From SHZI01 sp963698405 (GTDB taxonomy: Bacteria; Pseudomonadota; Gammaproteobacteria; Steroidobacterales; GCA-2729495), in assembly GCA_963698405.1 (NCBI GenBank), contig CAVOQT010000003.1, positions 1 through 64,000 on the forward strand: a stretch of DNA of 64,000 bases. Direction: 5' to 3'. Below, piece after piece: positions 51,666 to 60,701 of this stretch; position 1 is the stretch's first letter; the number at the start of each line of letters is the position of its first letter. The translations under genes were made by a program, and so were the position numbers. The notes under the pieces were generated by a model. That model did not search any database, was not told the DNA's origin, and saw nothing but the letters and a program-made list of their open reading frames with translations.

Positions 51666-53167
51666 GCGTCCGGCTCCTGCAGCACGATGGACAGCGCCGC
51701 ACCCGCCACGGCCATATCGGAAAACGGACGGCTCACCCCGGCCACAATCTGCGTCTGCTCATGCCCCTTGCCGGCGATCAGGACGACATCACCGGGTGCG
51801 GCTGAATGGATCGCCCGTTGAATCGCCGCCGCCCGGTCCGGCACCACCTGCACCGACTTGCGGGCACCGGCACCGACGAGAATGTCGGCGATGATCTGCT
51901 GCGGGTCTTCGTCGCGCGGATTGTCATCAGTCACGATCACGCAATCTGCAAGTTCCGCTGCCACGCGGCCCATCGGCGCACGCTTGTCGCGATCGCGGTT
52001 GCCGCCACAGCCAAACACACACCAGAGCTGACCGGTGCAGTGCTCACGCGCTGCTTCAAGCGCCTTGCGCAGTGCATCGGCCGTATGCGCAAAATCGACC
52101 AGCACGGCCGGCTGACCGGGCGATACCGGCACCCGTTGCATGCGTCCCGGCGGGGCCGTGCAATCAGCCAGCGCCAGGGCGACGCGCGCGAGCGGCCAGC
52201 CCTGAGCCAGCAATATGCCGGCCGCCAGCAGCAGATTTTCCGCGTTGAATTTGCCCCACAGACGACTGCTGAGCTGCGCCGTACCGAAATCACCATCGAG
52301 TTCGAGCACCAGGCCATCAGCGCTGAGCTGCAGCAGCCGGCCACGCAATCTGGCCGCCGGGTTATCGTCCAGGCTCACGCCCAGGCAGGCAGTTGCAGCC
52401 GGCAGGGATCCGACCAGGGTTTGACCGAAGGGATCATCGAGATTGATGACCGCCGTACGCGCTCCAACCCGGAACAGGCACGCCTTGGCTTCCGCATAAG
52501 CCTGCAGATCACCGTGGTAGTCGAGATGATCGTGGCTCAGATTGCTGAACGCCACGACACCGAAGTGCACCCCGTCGATACGTCGCTGATCGAGCGCATG
52601 CGAGGAAACCTCCAGCACTGCATGCCCGGCACCGGCGTCGGCCAGTTCACGCAACTGGCGGTGCAGGGTGATACAGCCTGGCGTCGTCGCCAGCCCCGGC
52701 CGTATCTCGGCACCCAGCCCATGACCGAGCGTGCCCATGTAACCCGCACGCTCACCAAGCCGACCTAGCGCCTGGGTCACCAGCCAGGCTGTCGTGGTCT
52801 TGCCGTTGGTGCCAGTGATGCCGGTGACGGTCAGCGCTGCGGAAGGCGTGGCGAAAAAGCGGTTGGCAATTTCACCCAGGCGATGACCGAGATCTGGCAC
52901 GACGATGCTGCATACATCAGGCGGCAACATCGGCACCCGCACCGTCGCGCCCGGTTCCCAGGCAACAGCGACTGCACCGGCGGCCAGCGCCTGATCGACA
53001 AAATCGAGGCCGTGGTGCGCAGTGCCCCGGCAGGCGAGAAACAGCCCATCGCGACTCACATTGCGGCTTTCCGTCGTGATATCGGCAACATCACGCTGCG
53101 GAACCTCCACCCCAAAGCCGTCAAACAGTGTGCGCAGATCCATGTCGTTACTACTGACCAGATTCAT
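51662..53167 (-). CDS. murE: UDP-MurNAc-tripeptide synthetase, meso-diaminopimelate-adding
   Basis: 501 residues. P-loop ITGTNGKTTTAWLVTQAL, SSHALDQRRIDGVHFGV, and the DNPR specificity motif in VTDDNPRDEDPQQI, which is the marker for meso-DAP (lysine enzymes have a different sequence). Overlaps the ftsI end by four bases. Confidence 0.97.
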   Translation of the reverse strand: MNLVSSNDMDLRTLFDGFGVEVPQRDVADITTESRNVSRDGLFLACRGTAHHGLDFVDQALAAGAVAVAWEPGATVRVPMLPPDVCSIVVPDLGHRLGEIANRFFATPSAALTVTGITGTNGKTTTAWLVTQALGRLGERAGYMGTLGHGLGAEIRPGLATTPGCITLHRQLRELADAGAGHAVLEVSSHALDQRRIDGVHFGVVAFSNLSHDHLDYHGDLQAYAEAKACLFRVGARTAVINLDDPFGQTLVGSLPAATACLGVSLDDNPAARLRGRLLQLSADGLVLELDGDFGTAQLSSRLWGKFNAENLLLAAGILLAQGWPLARVALALADCTAPPGRMQRVPVSPGQPAVLVDFAHTADALRKALEAAREHCTGQLWCVFGCGGNRDRDKRAPMGRVAAELADCVIVTDDNPRDEDPQQIIADILVGAGARKSVQVVPDRAAAIQRAIHSAAPGDVVLIAGKGHEQTQIVAGVSRPFSDMAVAGAALSIVLQEPDA

Positions 53168-54897
53168 GGCAGGTTTGCAGCGAGCGTCGTCGGGCGCATC
53201 ACTTCATCAGGCGGTATGCCATCGGGTGGGACGGCAAATATGCGCAGCGCCCCCGTGGCGATAGTGGAAAATACCGGTGCAGCCACATCGCCCCCGTAGT
53301 GGCTTCCACCCCGCGGATCATCCACGACCACCACGATGGCAAAACGCGGTTCATCAACCGGTGCAATGCCGGCAAACACCGCGGTATGCCGGTCGGCGGC
53401 ATAACCACTGGCGGTAAGCTTGCGGGCTGTGCCGGTCTTGCCTGCCACCCGGTAACCGGTCACCGTGGCTTTTATGCCGGTGCCTTCCAGGCTGACGACC
53501 TGCTCCAGCATCATGCGCACATCACGCGCCACCTGCGCACTCACCACCCGGCGTGCGATCGGTGCCTGTGCGATACGGACCAGCGATATCGGCCGTTGCA
53601 AACCATCAGCCCCGAGCACGGCATAGGCCTGGGCAAGCTGTAGCGGCGTCATCGATACCCCGTAACCGTAGGCCAGGGTCGCCTGGCCGATCGGCCGCCA
53701 GCTCCGATAAGGCGCCAGCACGCCGGCTGACTCACCCGGGAAACCGCTGGTGGTGAGACGGCCTGCGCCAAAGCGGCTGAGCGTATTCCACAGCGCATCC
53801 TTGTCGAGCGCCATCGCAATGTGCACGATGCCTACATTGCTCGACTTGGCGAGCACCGTCGCCAGATTGATGCGACCGTAGTTGTGCTTGTCCTCGATCT
53901 GCTTGCTGCCGACGCGAATGAATCCGGGGTTGGTATCCACCTCACTGCGCGCATTGAAACGACCGCTATCGAGCGCAGCTGCGATGATGAGTGGCTTGAA
54001 GCTCGAACCCGGTTCGATGATGTCGGTGATGGCCCGATTGCGAAACAGCGCCGGTTTGATCTGGCTGCGGTCATTCGGGTTGTATGCTGGCTGATTGACG
54101 TCGGCGAGCACTTCACCGGTAGTGACATCGATGACGACGGCCGAAGCCGAGGCCGCGTGATACTGCTGAACCGCCGCCTTGAGTGCGCGATAGGCAAAGT
54201 ACTGGATACGCAGGTCGATGGAGGTCACCAGATCGCCGCCCGGACGCGGTGGCTCGATGCTCTCCACATCCTCGATGACGCGACCGAGGCGGTCGCGCAG
54301 TACGCGCTTCTTGCCCGGCACACCCTGCAGCCAGTTGTTGAATGCCAGTTCCAGACCTTCCTGGCCCCGGTCATCGATATTGGTAAAGCCGAGCAGATGA
54401 CCGGTCACTTCGCCGGCCGGATAGTAGCGCCGGTACTCGCGCAGCAGATGCACCCCGGGAATCTGCAGGGCGTCGACCGCCGCTGCTTCAGCCGGGTTCA
54501 TGTGCCGCTTCAGATAAACGAATTCCTTGCGCACATTGCGCGTAAGGCGGGCGGTCAGTTCGCCACCATCCATCTTCAGCAGCCGCGCCAGCCCGAGGAT
54601 CTTGTCCGGCGATTCGAGCAACTGCGGGGGATTCACCCACACGCTGTCGACCGGCGTACTGACCGCCAATGGCACCCCGTTGCGATCCTTGATGACGCCG
54701 CGGGTTGCCGACAGGGTGGCAACCCGCAGATGCCGCGCGGCCGCCTGCGCATGCAGAAATTCAGTATTGAAGACCTGCAGATGCACGGCGCGGGCAACCA
54801 GCCCACCCACTGACAGCATCAGCAGCGCCGCAACAAACCACATGCGCCAGGCAAAACTGCGCTGGGCCGGCTTCTGCTGCCGCTCGGTACCGCTCAT
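53164..54897 (-). CDS. ftsI: peptidoglycan D,D-transpeptidase FtsI (PBP3)
   Basis: Septal transpeptidase, 577 residues. A short cytoplasmic segment and a membrane anchor (MWFVAALLMLSVGGLVARAV), the pedestal domain, and the penicillin-binding motifs SSFK (EPGSSFKPLIIA), SSN (KSSNVGI) and KTG (VAGKTGTARKL). Class B PBP. Overlaps ftsL by four bases. Confidence 0.97.
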   Translation of the reverse strand: MSGTERQQKPAQRSFAWRMWFVAALLMLSVGGLVARAVHLQVFNTEFLHAQAAARHLRVATLSATRGVIKDRNGVPLAVSTPVDSVWVNPPQLLESPDKILGLARLLKMDGGELTARLTRNVRKEFVYLKRHMNPAEAAAVDALQIPGVHLLREYRRYYPAGEVTGHLLGFTNIDDRGQEGLELAFNNWLQGVPGKKRVLRDRLGRVIEDVESIEPPRPGGDLVTSIDLRIQYFAYRALKAAVQQYHAASASAVVIDVTTGEVLADVNQPAYNPNDRSQIKPALFRNRAITDIIEPGSSFKPLIIAAALDSGRFNARSEVDTNPGFIRVGSKQIEDKHNYGRINLATVLAKSSNVGIVHIAMALDKDALWNTLSRFGAGRLTTSGFPGESAGVLAPYRSWRPIGQATLAYGYGVSMTPLQLAQAYAVLGADGLQRPISLVRIAQAPIARRVVSAQVARDVRMMLEQVVSLEGTGIKATVTGYRVAGKTGTARKLTASGYAADRHTAVFAGIAPVDEPRFAIVVVVDDPRGGSHYGGDVAAPVFSTIATGALRIFAVPPDGIPPDEVMRPTTLAANLP

Positions 54898-55172
54898 CGC
54901 GCCACCACCTTGATGCCATGCGGGTCAGGCATGCGCATCTCAAGCTGATCCCGGGCGACTGCCTCAACCCGTGGATAGCTGGCCTGGGTGCTCTGCTCAA
55001 TCTGCAGACGTCCCCAGTCCATATCGAGACGATCGCGCTCGGCAGTCAGCGCCTGCAATTCGACAAACAGCTTGCGGGACTTGTGTTTCGCATAGACCGC
55101 AGCAAACGCCGACACCATCACCACGGCGGCCAAGCCAGCACAAATTGCCCGACTGCGATCTGCCGGGGTCAT
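54894..55172 (-). CDS. ftsL: cell division protein FtsL
   Basis: 92 residues with one transmembrane helix (AICAGLAAVVMVSAFAAVYA) and a coiled-coil periplasmic part (LFVELQALTAERDRLDMDWGRLQIEQ). Forms the FtsQBL complex. Its position between rsmH and ftsI supports the assignment, as sequence similarity alone is weak in this family. Confidence 0.92.
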   Translation of the reverse strand: MTPADRSRAICAGLAAVVMVSAFAAVYAKHKSRKLFVELQALTAERDRLDMDWGRLQIEQSTQASYPRVEAVARDQLEMRMPDPHGIKVVAR

Positions 55173-56113
55173 CGGAGCTTCTCCGCCGTACGCAGCACCG
55201 CACTGCGCGCCCGCGGGTTCTGCTGCAACTCGGCGTCTCCCGCCGTCACCGCCCGGCTCAGCAGCTTCAGCACAGGCTGCGCGGACTCGGGGACTACAGG
55301 CACATCGCGCAACGCCGGATCCACACGCGAGTGATCGCGCATGAAGCGCTTCACGATACGGTCCTCAAGCGAATGAAAGCTGATGACGCAAAGCCGCCCG
55401 CCCACTGCCAGCGCTGCAAGCGCTCCGCGTAATGCAGCCTCCAGCTCATCGAGCTCGCCGTTGATGAATATCCGGATTGCCTGAAAGCTGCGGGTCGCAG
55501 CATGGCGACCCGGCTCGCTGCGCAGGACACTGGAGATGATTCCGGCCAGCTGCCCGGTACGCAGGATCGGCTCGGCAAGGCGTGCGGTGCAGATTGCACG
55601 GGCGATACGCCACGAAGCGCGTTCTTCACCGTAACGCCAGAGTACCTTGGCAATCTCCTGCTCACTGGCAGCGTTGATCCAGTCCGCAGCGGACTGGCCG
55701 CTGCCCGGATCCATGCGCATGTCGAGTGGACCATCCGCACGAAAACTGAAGCCACGAGCGGGATCCTCCAGCTGCGGAGAGGAAACACCGATATCGAGCA
55801 AAATGCCGTGAATGCAGCCAAGGTGTCCCTGTTCCCCAAGCACTTCGTGCAGGCGTGAAAATCCACTGTGGCAGATGCTGAATCGCTGATCGGCGGCCTG
55901 CAGGGCAACGCCCGCTGCAACAGCCTCCGGATCGCGATCCAGCGCCAGCAACCGTCCATCCGGCCCAAGCTGCGCGAGGATTGCCCGCGCGTGCCCACCG
56001 CGCCCGAAAGTAGCGTCGACATAGAGGCCATCAGCCCGGATGGCCAAATAACGAAGCACCTCGTCCAGCAGGACAGGTACATGTGAAATCACCCCAGCAC
56101 CCCGCGTCTTCAT
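55169..56113 (-). CDS. rsmH: 16S rRNA (cytosine(1402)-N4)-methyltransferase RsmH
   Basis: 314 residues. HVPVLLDEVLRYLAIRADGLYVDATFGRGGHARAIL, then LGVSSPQLEDPARGFSFRADGPLDMRMD (here GVSSPQLEDP) and FHSLEDRIVKRFMRDHS. The start ATG 56113 follows the mraZ stop by 34 bases; a longer frame to 56167 would overlap mraZ. Confidence 0.95.
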   Translation of the reverse strand: MKTRGAGVISHVPVLLDEVLRYLAIRADGLYVDATFGRGGHARAILAQLGPDGRLLALDRDPEAVAAGVALQAADQRFSICHSGFSRLHEVLGEQGHLGCIHGILLDIGVSSPQLEDPARGFSFRADGPLDMRMDPGSGQSAADWINAASEQEIAKVLWRYGEERASWRIARAICTARLAEPILRTGQLAGIISSVLRSEPGRHAATRSFQAIRIFINGELDELEAALRGALAALAVGGRLCVISFHSLEDRIVKRFMRDHSRVDPALRDVPVVPESAQPVLKLLSRAVTAGDAELQQNPRARSAVLRTAEKLR

Positions 56114-56147
56114 CAGGACGCGTTTGTTTGCGTTTTCGACTTCGTCC

Positions 56148-56603
56148 CTACAGCGAAAGCGACTCAAGCTCCGCCGGCAGGCCGAGTCCGTCCCCTGTCT
56201 CGTCGGTCAGCCAACTGTCCCGACGTTCGTTCCAGCGCTGCTCATCCCATAGCTCAAACTTGTTGCCCTGCCCGATCAGCATCGCCTGACGTTCCAGACC
56301 GGCAAACTCACGCAACTCACGCGGAATCAGCACACGCCCATGGCCGTCGACCTCAAGCTCGCTGGCGTAGCCAACCATCAGTCGCTGCAGCCGCCGCGTA
56401 CTCTTGTTGAAACTCGAGAGACGCATCAGCTTGCGTTCGATCTCTTCCCAGTCCGGCAGCGGGTAGATCAACAGGCAGTGATCCTGGTCCACAGTGCAAA
56501 TCAGATGCCCTGCACACCGCACTGCCAGGCGCTCGCGATAGCGCGCCGGGACAGCCAGTCGGCCCTTGGCATCAAGGGTGATTTGAGTTGCTCCACGGAA
56601 CAC
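56148..56603 (-). CDS. mraZ: transcriptional regulator MraZ
   Basis: 151 residues with two AbrB-like SpoVT domains: FRGATQITLDAKGRLAVPARYRERL and EVDGHGRVLIPRELREFAGL. In E. coli MraZ represses the division cluster by binding TGGGN repeats near its own promoter; matching repeats are found here at 56624-56658. Confidence 0.96.
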   Translation of the reverse strand: MFRGATQITLDAKGRLAVPARYRERLAVRCAGHLICTVDQDHCLLIYPLPDWEEIERKLMRLSSFNKSTRRLQRLMVGYASELEVDGHGRVLIPRELREFAGLERQAMLIGQGNKFELWDEQRWNERRDSWLTDETGDGLGLPAELESLSL

Positions 56604-56623
56604 TGCGCTCAGGGCCTTTTAGC

Positions 56624-56658
56624 CCCTTTTCCCCCACTACACACCACTTCGTTCCACT
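56624..56658 (-). promoter_or_regulatory. MraZ operator: repeats at 10-base intervals
   Basis: On the minus strand the start region reads AGTGGAACGA, AGTGGTGTGT, AGTGGGGGAA and AAGGGGCTAA in a row. That is three AGTGG units (56658, 56648, 56638) plus a degenerate fourth (AAGGG, 56628), at exactly ten-base period. It matches the E. coli arrangement of tandem TGGGN boxes. The repeats overlap the -10 box and the start, so bound MraZ would block transcription. Confidence 0.85.
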
Positions 56659-56684
56659 ATAGGTTTGCCCTGCACATGCGTCAA
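56656..56684 (-). promoter_or_regulatory. sigma-70 promoter of the dcw cluster
   Basis: -35 TTGACG (56684-56679), 17-base spacer, -10 TATAGT (56661-56656). The start is predicted near 56649, giving a leader of about 45 bases before the mraZ ATG. Confidence 0.9.
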
Positions 56685-56689
56685 CACGA

Positions 56690-56920
56690 AGGGCAAAAAA
56701 AAGCACAGGCAACCGGGACTTAGCTCCGAGCGGCGGGAATCCGACGCAGAAAGAGGCGCTGGTCGTTTCGGAAATCATGAGCTTAGACAGGGTTTCTCGC
56801 AGCAAACTCACATCAAGCTGTGAGGCCGCTGAAAGCATGTCCCGAACGGCCTGGAACGGCCGCCCGGGAAATCCGCGCAAACCCACCACCGCGCTGAGCA
56901 GTTTATCGACACGAAGTGAG
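56690..56920. other. unassigned stretch between the mraZ promoter and rnpB
   Basis: With the mraZ promoter this makes a 317-base space without a gene. One hairpin-like GGCC-TGGAAC-GGCC lies near 56850-56865, and short open readings cross the region, but none shows a ribosome binding site or a recognisable motif. No tRNA, repeat or terminator with a T-run is visible. Confidence 0.6.
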
Positions 56921-57288
56921 GAGCGAGTCGGCCGATAAGCCGGGTTCTGTCGTGGACAATCATTCCTCTGGGACTGCTGTCACCAGCAGCCTCAAGCGAC
57001 CTACCCGGAAGCCCGCGGGGCGACGGTGCCCTCCTTGCGGAAGGCTGCTTCCCTATTTGGTCTTGCTCCGGGTGGGGTTTACCTATGCCGCGAAGTGTTG
57101 CCACCCGCGCGGTGCGCTCTTACCGCACCTTTTCACCCTTACCGGGGTCTTGCGACCCTTAGGCGGTTATTTTCTGTGGCACTTTCCGTAGGCTCGCGCC
57201 TCCCAGGCGTTACCTGGCACCCTGCCCGCCGGAGCCCGGACTTTCCTCCCGTGTGCAAGCACACGAGCGATTGCCTGGCCGACTCGCG
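56921..57288 (-). ncRNA. rnpB: RNase P RNA (type A)
   Basis: Catalytic RNA of RNase P, which matures tRNA 5' ends. The transcript runs leftward. Its ends pair over 11 bases (57287-57277 with 56933-56923; GCGAGTCGGCC with GGCCGACTCGC), the P1 helix. The conserved GAGGAAAGTCCGGGCTCC core (minus strand, near 57230-57248), the AGGGTGAAAAGGTGCGGTAAGAGC region and the 3' GACAGAACCCGGCTTATCGG are all present. Confidence 0.96.
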
Positions 57289-57293
57289 CGGGA

Positions 57294-57299
57294 AGTATA
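57294..57299 (-). promoter_or_regulatory. -10 box of the rnpB promoter
   Basis: TATACT on the minus strand, seven bases before the predicted 5' end of RNase P RNA (57287). The place of the -35 box is occupied by the outer end of a palindromic repeat arm (57319 on) and reads CTACGC, a poor match, so the promoter may rely on the -10 or the repeat may have replaced the upstream part. Confidence 0.6.
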
Positions 57300-57318
57300 G
57301 GGGCAATCGGGAGCACGC

Positions 57319-57427
57319 GTAGGAGCGGCTTCAGCCGCGATTCTCAGACCAACGATCGCGGCTAAAGCCGCTCCTACCAGGGACCGGATCGCGGCTGAAG
57401 CCGCTCCCACAAGAAGCCGCTCCTATG
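57319..57427. repeat. group of class A palindromic repeat arms between rnpB and rsmI
   Basis: Forward arm 57319-57341, reverse arms 57355-57377 (stem variant with TAA in the loop) and 57388-57410, then a truncated reverse end 57412-57427. The rsmI TAG (57425-57423) is provided by the last, truncated arm. Confidence 0.9.
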
Positions 57428-58262
57428 GGCGCTTCTGCACCAGACAGTAAGCATCGCGCCGCGCTGCGCCAGTGATGCGCGCCGCAAGGCCTGCCGCCTG
57501 CGCGGCCGGCAGCTCTGCAGCGAGGATGTTCACGATGCGGGCCAGTTCATCCTCCCCCGGTGCCAGCGGCGCCGGGCTTCCACCGATCAGCAGCGTGCAT
57601 TCGCCCCGCTCACCGCCCGGATCGGCGAGTACGGCAGCCAGGACATCTGCCAGTGTGCCGCGATAGATCGTCTCGTGCAGTTTGGTCAGTTCACGCCCCA
57701 CCGCTGCGGGACGGGCCTCGCCGAGCACCGCGATGGCATCCTTGAGAGCGGCCGGCAAGCGGTGTATGCCCTCATAAAAAATCAGCGTAGCCGCCTGCCC
57801 TGCCAGCTCACGCAGGCGGGCGACCCGGGCCGCACTGCGGGCCGGAAGAAAACCGTCGAAGAAGAATCGGTCGGTCGGCAGGCCGGCCACCGACAGCGCC
57901 GCGATCATCGCGCAACATCCCGGTATCGGGCTCACAGGCAGCGCAGCAGCGCGAGCAGCCGCCAGCAGGCGATAACCCGGATCCGAGATGAGCGGCGTGC
58001 CAGCATCGCTGATCAGCGCAATGCTGTCGCCCGCTTTCAGCTGGGCCAGCAGCTCATCACTTCGCTGCGCTTCGTTATGTTCGTGCAGTGAAACCAGGCG
58101 CGCATCGATACCCAGCCGCGTTAGCAATTGCCCGGCGTGGCGGGTATCCTCGGCGGCGATCAGACTGACCTTCGCGAGGACCTCCCGGGCGCGCGGACTC
58201 AGGTCATCGACGTTACCGATCGGCGTCGCGACGACGTACAGGGTTCCTGGCTGTATCTTCAC
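57423..58262 (-). CDS. rsmI: 16S rRNA (cytidine(1402)-2'-O)-methyltransferase RsmI
   Basis: 279 residues from GTG 58262 (VKIQPGTLYVVATPIGNVDDLS, SAM-binding TP methylase fold); the longer reading upstream would enter the lpoA promoter. LISDAGTPLISDPGYRLL and the C-terminal RELTKLHETIYRGTL are diagnostic. Modifies the same C1402 base as RsmH. It is divergent from lpoA across 51 bases, the usual rsmI/lpoA pairing. Confidence 0.95.
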   Translation of the reverse strand: MKIQPGTLYVVATPIGNVDDLSPRAREVLAKVSLIAAEDTRHAGQLLTRLGIDARLVSLHEHNEAQRSDELLAQLKAGDSIALISDAGTPLISDPGYRLLAAARAAALPVSPIPGCCAMIAALSVAGLPTDRFFFDGFLPARSAARVARLRELAGQAATLIFYEGIHRLPAALKDAIAVLGEARPAAVGRELTKLHETIYRGTLADVLAAVLADPGGERGECTLLIGGSPAPLAPGEDELARIVNILAAELPAAQAAGLAARITGAARRDAYCLVQKRP

Positions 58263-58313
58263 GACGATCCTTCTGTGCGCCGGGTACCGAAGCTGCTCCG
58301 GGACACTATAGAC

Positions 58314-59636
58314 ATGAACGAGCGATTGACCCGCATGCTTTCCGTCACGCACAAGGGCCTGTTGGCACTATCGCTCATGTCAGTCATTGTCGGAGCAGCC
58401 TGCCAGCCACTGCAACCATCCGACCAAACTGCGGGGCTTGGCCAGACACCAGTCGTCAGTCAGCGACCCGCAGCCGCCCCGGTCGATGCCGGAAGCACCG
58501 GCAAACCAAACTCGGCCTCACCATCAGTCTCCATACCTGTTCCGGTCTGGCAGTCAGATACAGCCGGGTCCCATAACGGGCCGGTTGCCCTTCTGCTCCC
58601 ACTGTCGGGCCCCCAGCAAGCGCTGGGCATGGCTGTCCGTGACGGATTCATCGCTGCACATCTGGGTTCGGGGCGTGGCCAGCAACAGCAGGTACTGGTG
58701 TTCGACGATGCACTGCTCGGCATCAGCGAAGCTTACCGGGAAGCGCAGGACGCCGGCGCCGGGATCATCGTAGGACCGCTGCTACGGGAATCGGTGCAGG
58801 CCTTGAGTCAGACAGCCAGGACGCTGCCCGTACTGGCGCTCAACTATCTGGCCGACGGCGGACCCGTACCGACAGCTTTCTGGCAGTTTGGCCTGGCCCC
58901 CGAAGACGAGGCGCATGAAATCGCCGCGCGCGCCGTATCGCTCGGTCAGCTACGCGCCATATCGCTGGCGCCCGATACGAGCTGGGGGCAGCGACTGCAG
59001 GCAGCATTCAATGACAGCTTCACCGCACTGGGCGGTCAGGTTGTCGCGGCCGGGCTTTACCCGCCCAGGGAATCTGATTTCTCGCCGGAACTCCGGGCGG
59101 TTCTTGCATATCAGGACAAATCACCGACTTCCGGACCAGGACGGCGACAGGATATCGATCTAGTCTTTCTCGCAGCCAACCATACGACCGGCAAGCTGAT
59201 CTATCCGCAACTCCGCTTCTATGGTGCGGGCAACATTCCCACCTACAGCACTTCGGCAATCTGGGAGGATGGCGATGACGACGCCAATGACCTGAATGGC
59301 ATCAGTTTTCCCGATGGCCCATGGATGATCGCGCCGGACAACCGCAGCGCATTTCTGAAAGCAGAGGTGACGCGCTATTGGGGACCGCAAGCGCTGCAAC
59401 TATCACGCCTGTATGCACTGGGTTACGACGCCTGGCAGCTGCTGCCCGCGGTGCGCAGACAGTTCGTACCGGGACCATTCCGCGATGGTGAAGTGCAGGG
59501 CGTTACCGGCACGCTGCAGGCCGACTCCATGGGGCGTATCCACCGGCGTCTGCTGTGGGCAACCATACAGGGTGGGCAGCCAGCACCAGACATGCAGGGA
59601 ATGGGCGAGTTTCGGCCAACATCCGACAACCCCTGA
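58314..59636 (+). CDS. lpoA: penicillin-binding protein activator LpoA (LppC family), short form
   Basis: 440 residues. An N-terminal signal with a lipobox near residue 24 (IVGAA-C), a Pro/Ser-rich linker, then the periplasmic binding-protein-like domain: GPVALLLPLSGPQQALGMAVRDGFIAAH, IIVGPLLRESVQALSQ, and SISWALAPD-like region. E. coli LpoA has 678 residues because of an N-terminal TPR domain; here only the PBP1a-binding C-terminal domain remains. Lipoprotein of the outer membrane. Confidence 0.9.
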   Translation: MNERLTRMLSVTHKGLLALSLMSVIVGAACQPLQPSDQTAGLGQTPVVSQRPAAAPVDAGSTGKPNSASPSVSIPVPVWQSDTAGSHNGPVALLLPLSGPQQALGMAVRDGFIAAHLGSGRGQQQQVLVFDDALLGISEAYREAQDAGAGIIVGPLLRESVQALSQTARTLPVLALNYLADGGPVPTAFWQFGLAPEDEAHEIAARAVSLGQLRAISLAPDTSWGQRLQAAFNDSFTALGGQVVAAGLYPPRESDFSPELRAVLAYQDKSPTSGPGRRQDIDLVFLAANHTTGKLIYPQLRFYGAGNIPTYSTSAIWEDGDDDANDLNGISFPDGPWMIAPDNRSAFLKAEVTRYWGPQALQLSRLYALGYDAWQLLPAVRRQFVPGPFRDGEVQGVTGTLQADSMGRIHRRLLWATIQGGQPAPDMQGMGEFRPTSDNP

Positions 59637-59650
59637 GTCCTGATACAGCC

Positions 59651-60031
59651 GTGGCCCGGCATCTGGAGCACGGCCGAACCGCAGAGCAACTCGCTGCCCG
59701 TTACCTGTCCGGGCAGGGGCTCGTACTGGTCGCCAGCAACCATCGTGCCAGGGTCGGTGAACTCGATCTGGTAATGCGTGATGAACGGATTCTGGTTGTC
59801 GTCGAAGTCCGCTCACGCAGCTCAGCGCGAATGGCAACACCCGCCGAGACCATCGACAGACACAAGCAGCGACGCATCATCCTGGCTACGCAGCACTTTA
59901 TCCTGCGTAATCGGCACTACCGCGAATGGCCGCTGAGATTCGATGTGGTCGGCATCACCGGCGATCTGGACGCACCACAAATCCAGTGGATCCGCGCCGC
60001 ATTTACGCTGGACGACATGGTCAGGCGCTGA
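59651..60031 (+). CDS. YraN family endonuclease-like protein
   Basis: 126 residues of the UPF0102 family: EHGRTAEQLAARYLSGQGLVLVASN, then the nuclease-like core GELDLVMRDERILVVVEVRSRSS (D...ExR) and KQRRIILATQHFI. GTG 59651 is the start that avoids the lpoA end; an earlier in-frame start lies inside lpoA. The gene order lpoA-yraN-diaA is as in E. coli. Confidence 0.93.
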   Translation: MARHLEHGRTAEQLAARYLSGQGLVLVASNHRARVGELDLVMRDERILVVVEVRSRSSARMATPAETIDRHKQRRIILATQHFILRNRHYREWPLRFDVVGITGDLDAPQIQWIRAAFTLDDMVRR

Positions 60032-60079
60032 GCACTGGTCGTATCATGCACCTGCAGAGAAGTCTGAACGGGGTTACCG

Positions 60080-60685
60080 ATGTCCACCGCTGACGGCATT
60101 CGCCGACACTTCGAAGAAAGCATAGCCGTCAAGCAGGCTGCGCTCGCAGTACTGGTGCCAGCTATCGAGACGGCCGCCGGATTACTGGCCGCAACGCTGC
60201 GCAACGGCGGAAAGATCCTGAGCTGCGGCAACGGCGGCTCGGCCGGCGATGCACAGCACTTCGCTGCGGAACTGCTGAACCGCTTCGAGATGGAGCGACC
60301 GGGGCTCGCCGCCCTGGCCCTGTCCACCGACACCTCGACCCTGACTTCGATCGCCAACGATTATTCCTACGAACAGGTGTTTTCAAAACAGCTCAGCGCG
60401 CTTGGTCGTAGCGGTGATGTGCTGCTGGCCATTTCCACCTCGGGTAACTCGGCAAACATCGTCGCTGCCGCGCATGCCGCACAGGCGCGCGGCATACCGG
60501 TCATCGGGCTGACCGGCCGGGATGGCGGCAAGCTGGCCACCGTACTGCGCGATGGCGATATCGAGATCCGTGTGCCTGCCACGCGCACCGCGCGTATCCA
60601 GGAAGTGCACCTCGTGGTGATCCACTGCCTGTGCGATGCGATCGATCAGGCACTGTTCGCCAAGCCGGGTGACGGGCAAGCGTAA
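60080..60685 (+). CDS. diaA: SIS-domain protein, DiaA-like / phosphoheptose isomerase family
   Basis: 201 residues with the SIS fold: GGKILSCGNGGSAGDAQHFAAEL, STDTSTLTSIANDYSYEQVF and LLAISTSGNSANIVAA. Sequence alone would fit GmhA, the sedoheptulose-7-phosphate isomerase for LPS heptose. The context rsmI-lpoA-yraN-diaA indicates DiaA, which stimulates DnaA assembly at oriC. I favour DiaA by synteny. Confidence 0.85.
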   Translation: MSTADGIRRHFEESIAVKQAALAVLVPAIETAAGLLAATLRNGGKILSCGNGGSAGDAQHFAAELLNRFEMERPGLAALALSTDTSTLTSIANDYSYEQVFSKQLSALGRSGDVLLAISTSGNSANIVAAAHAAQARGIPVIGLTGRDGGKLATVLRDGDIEIRVPATRTARIQEVHLVVIHCLCDAIDQALFAKPGDGQA

Positions 60686-60701
60686 GCCGGCAGTAGCGGG
60701 G

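Noticed and set aside
56572..56889. 105-codon open reading across the mraZ promoter
   Set aside because: It runs through the promoter and the mraZ start, has no ribosome binding site and no recognisable motif.
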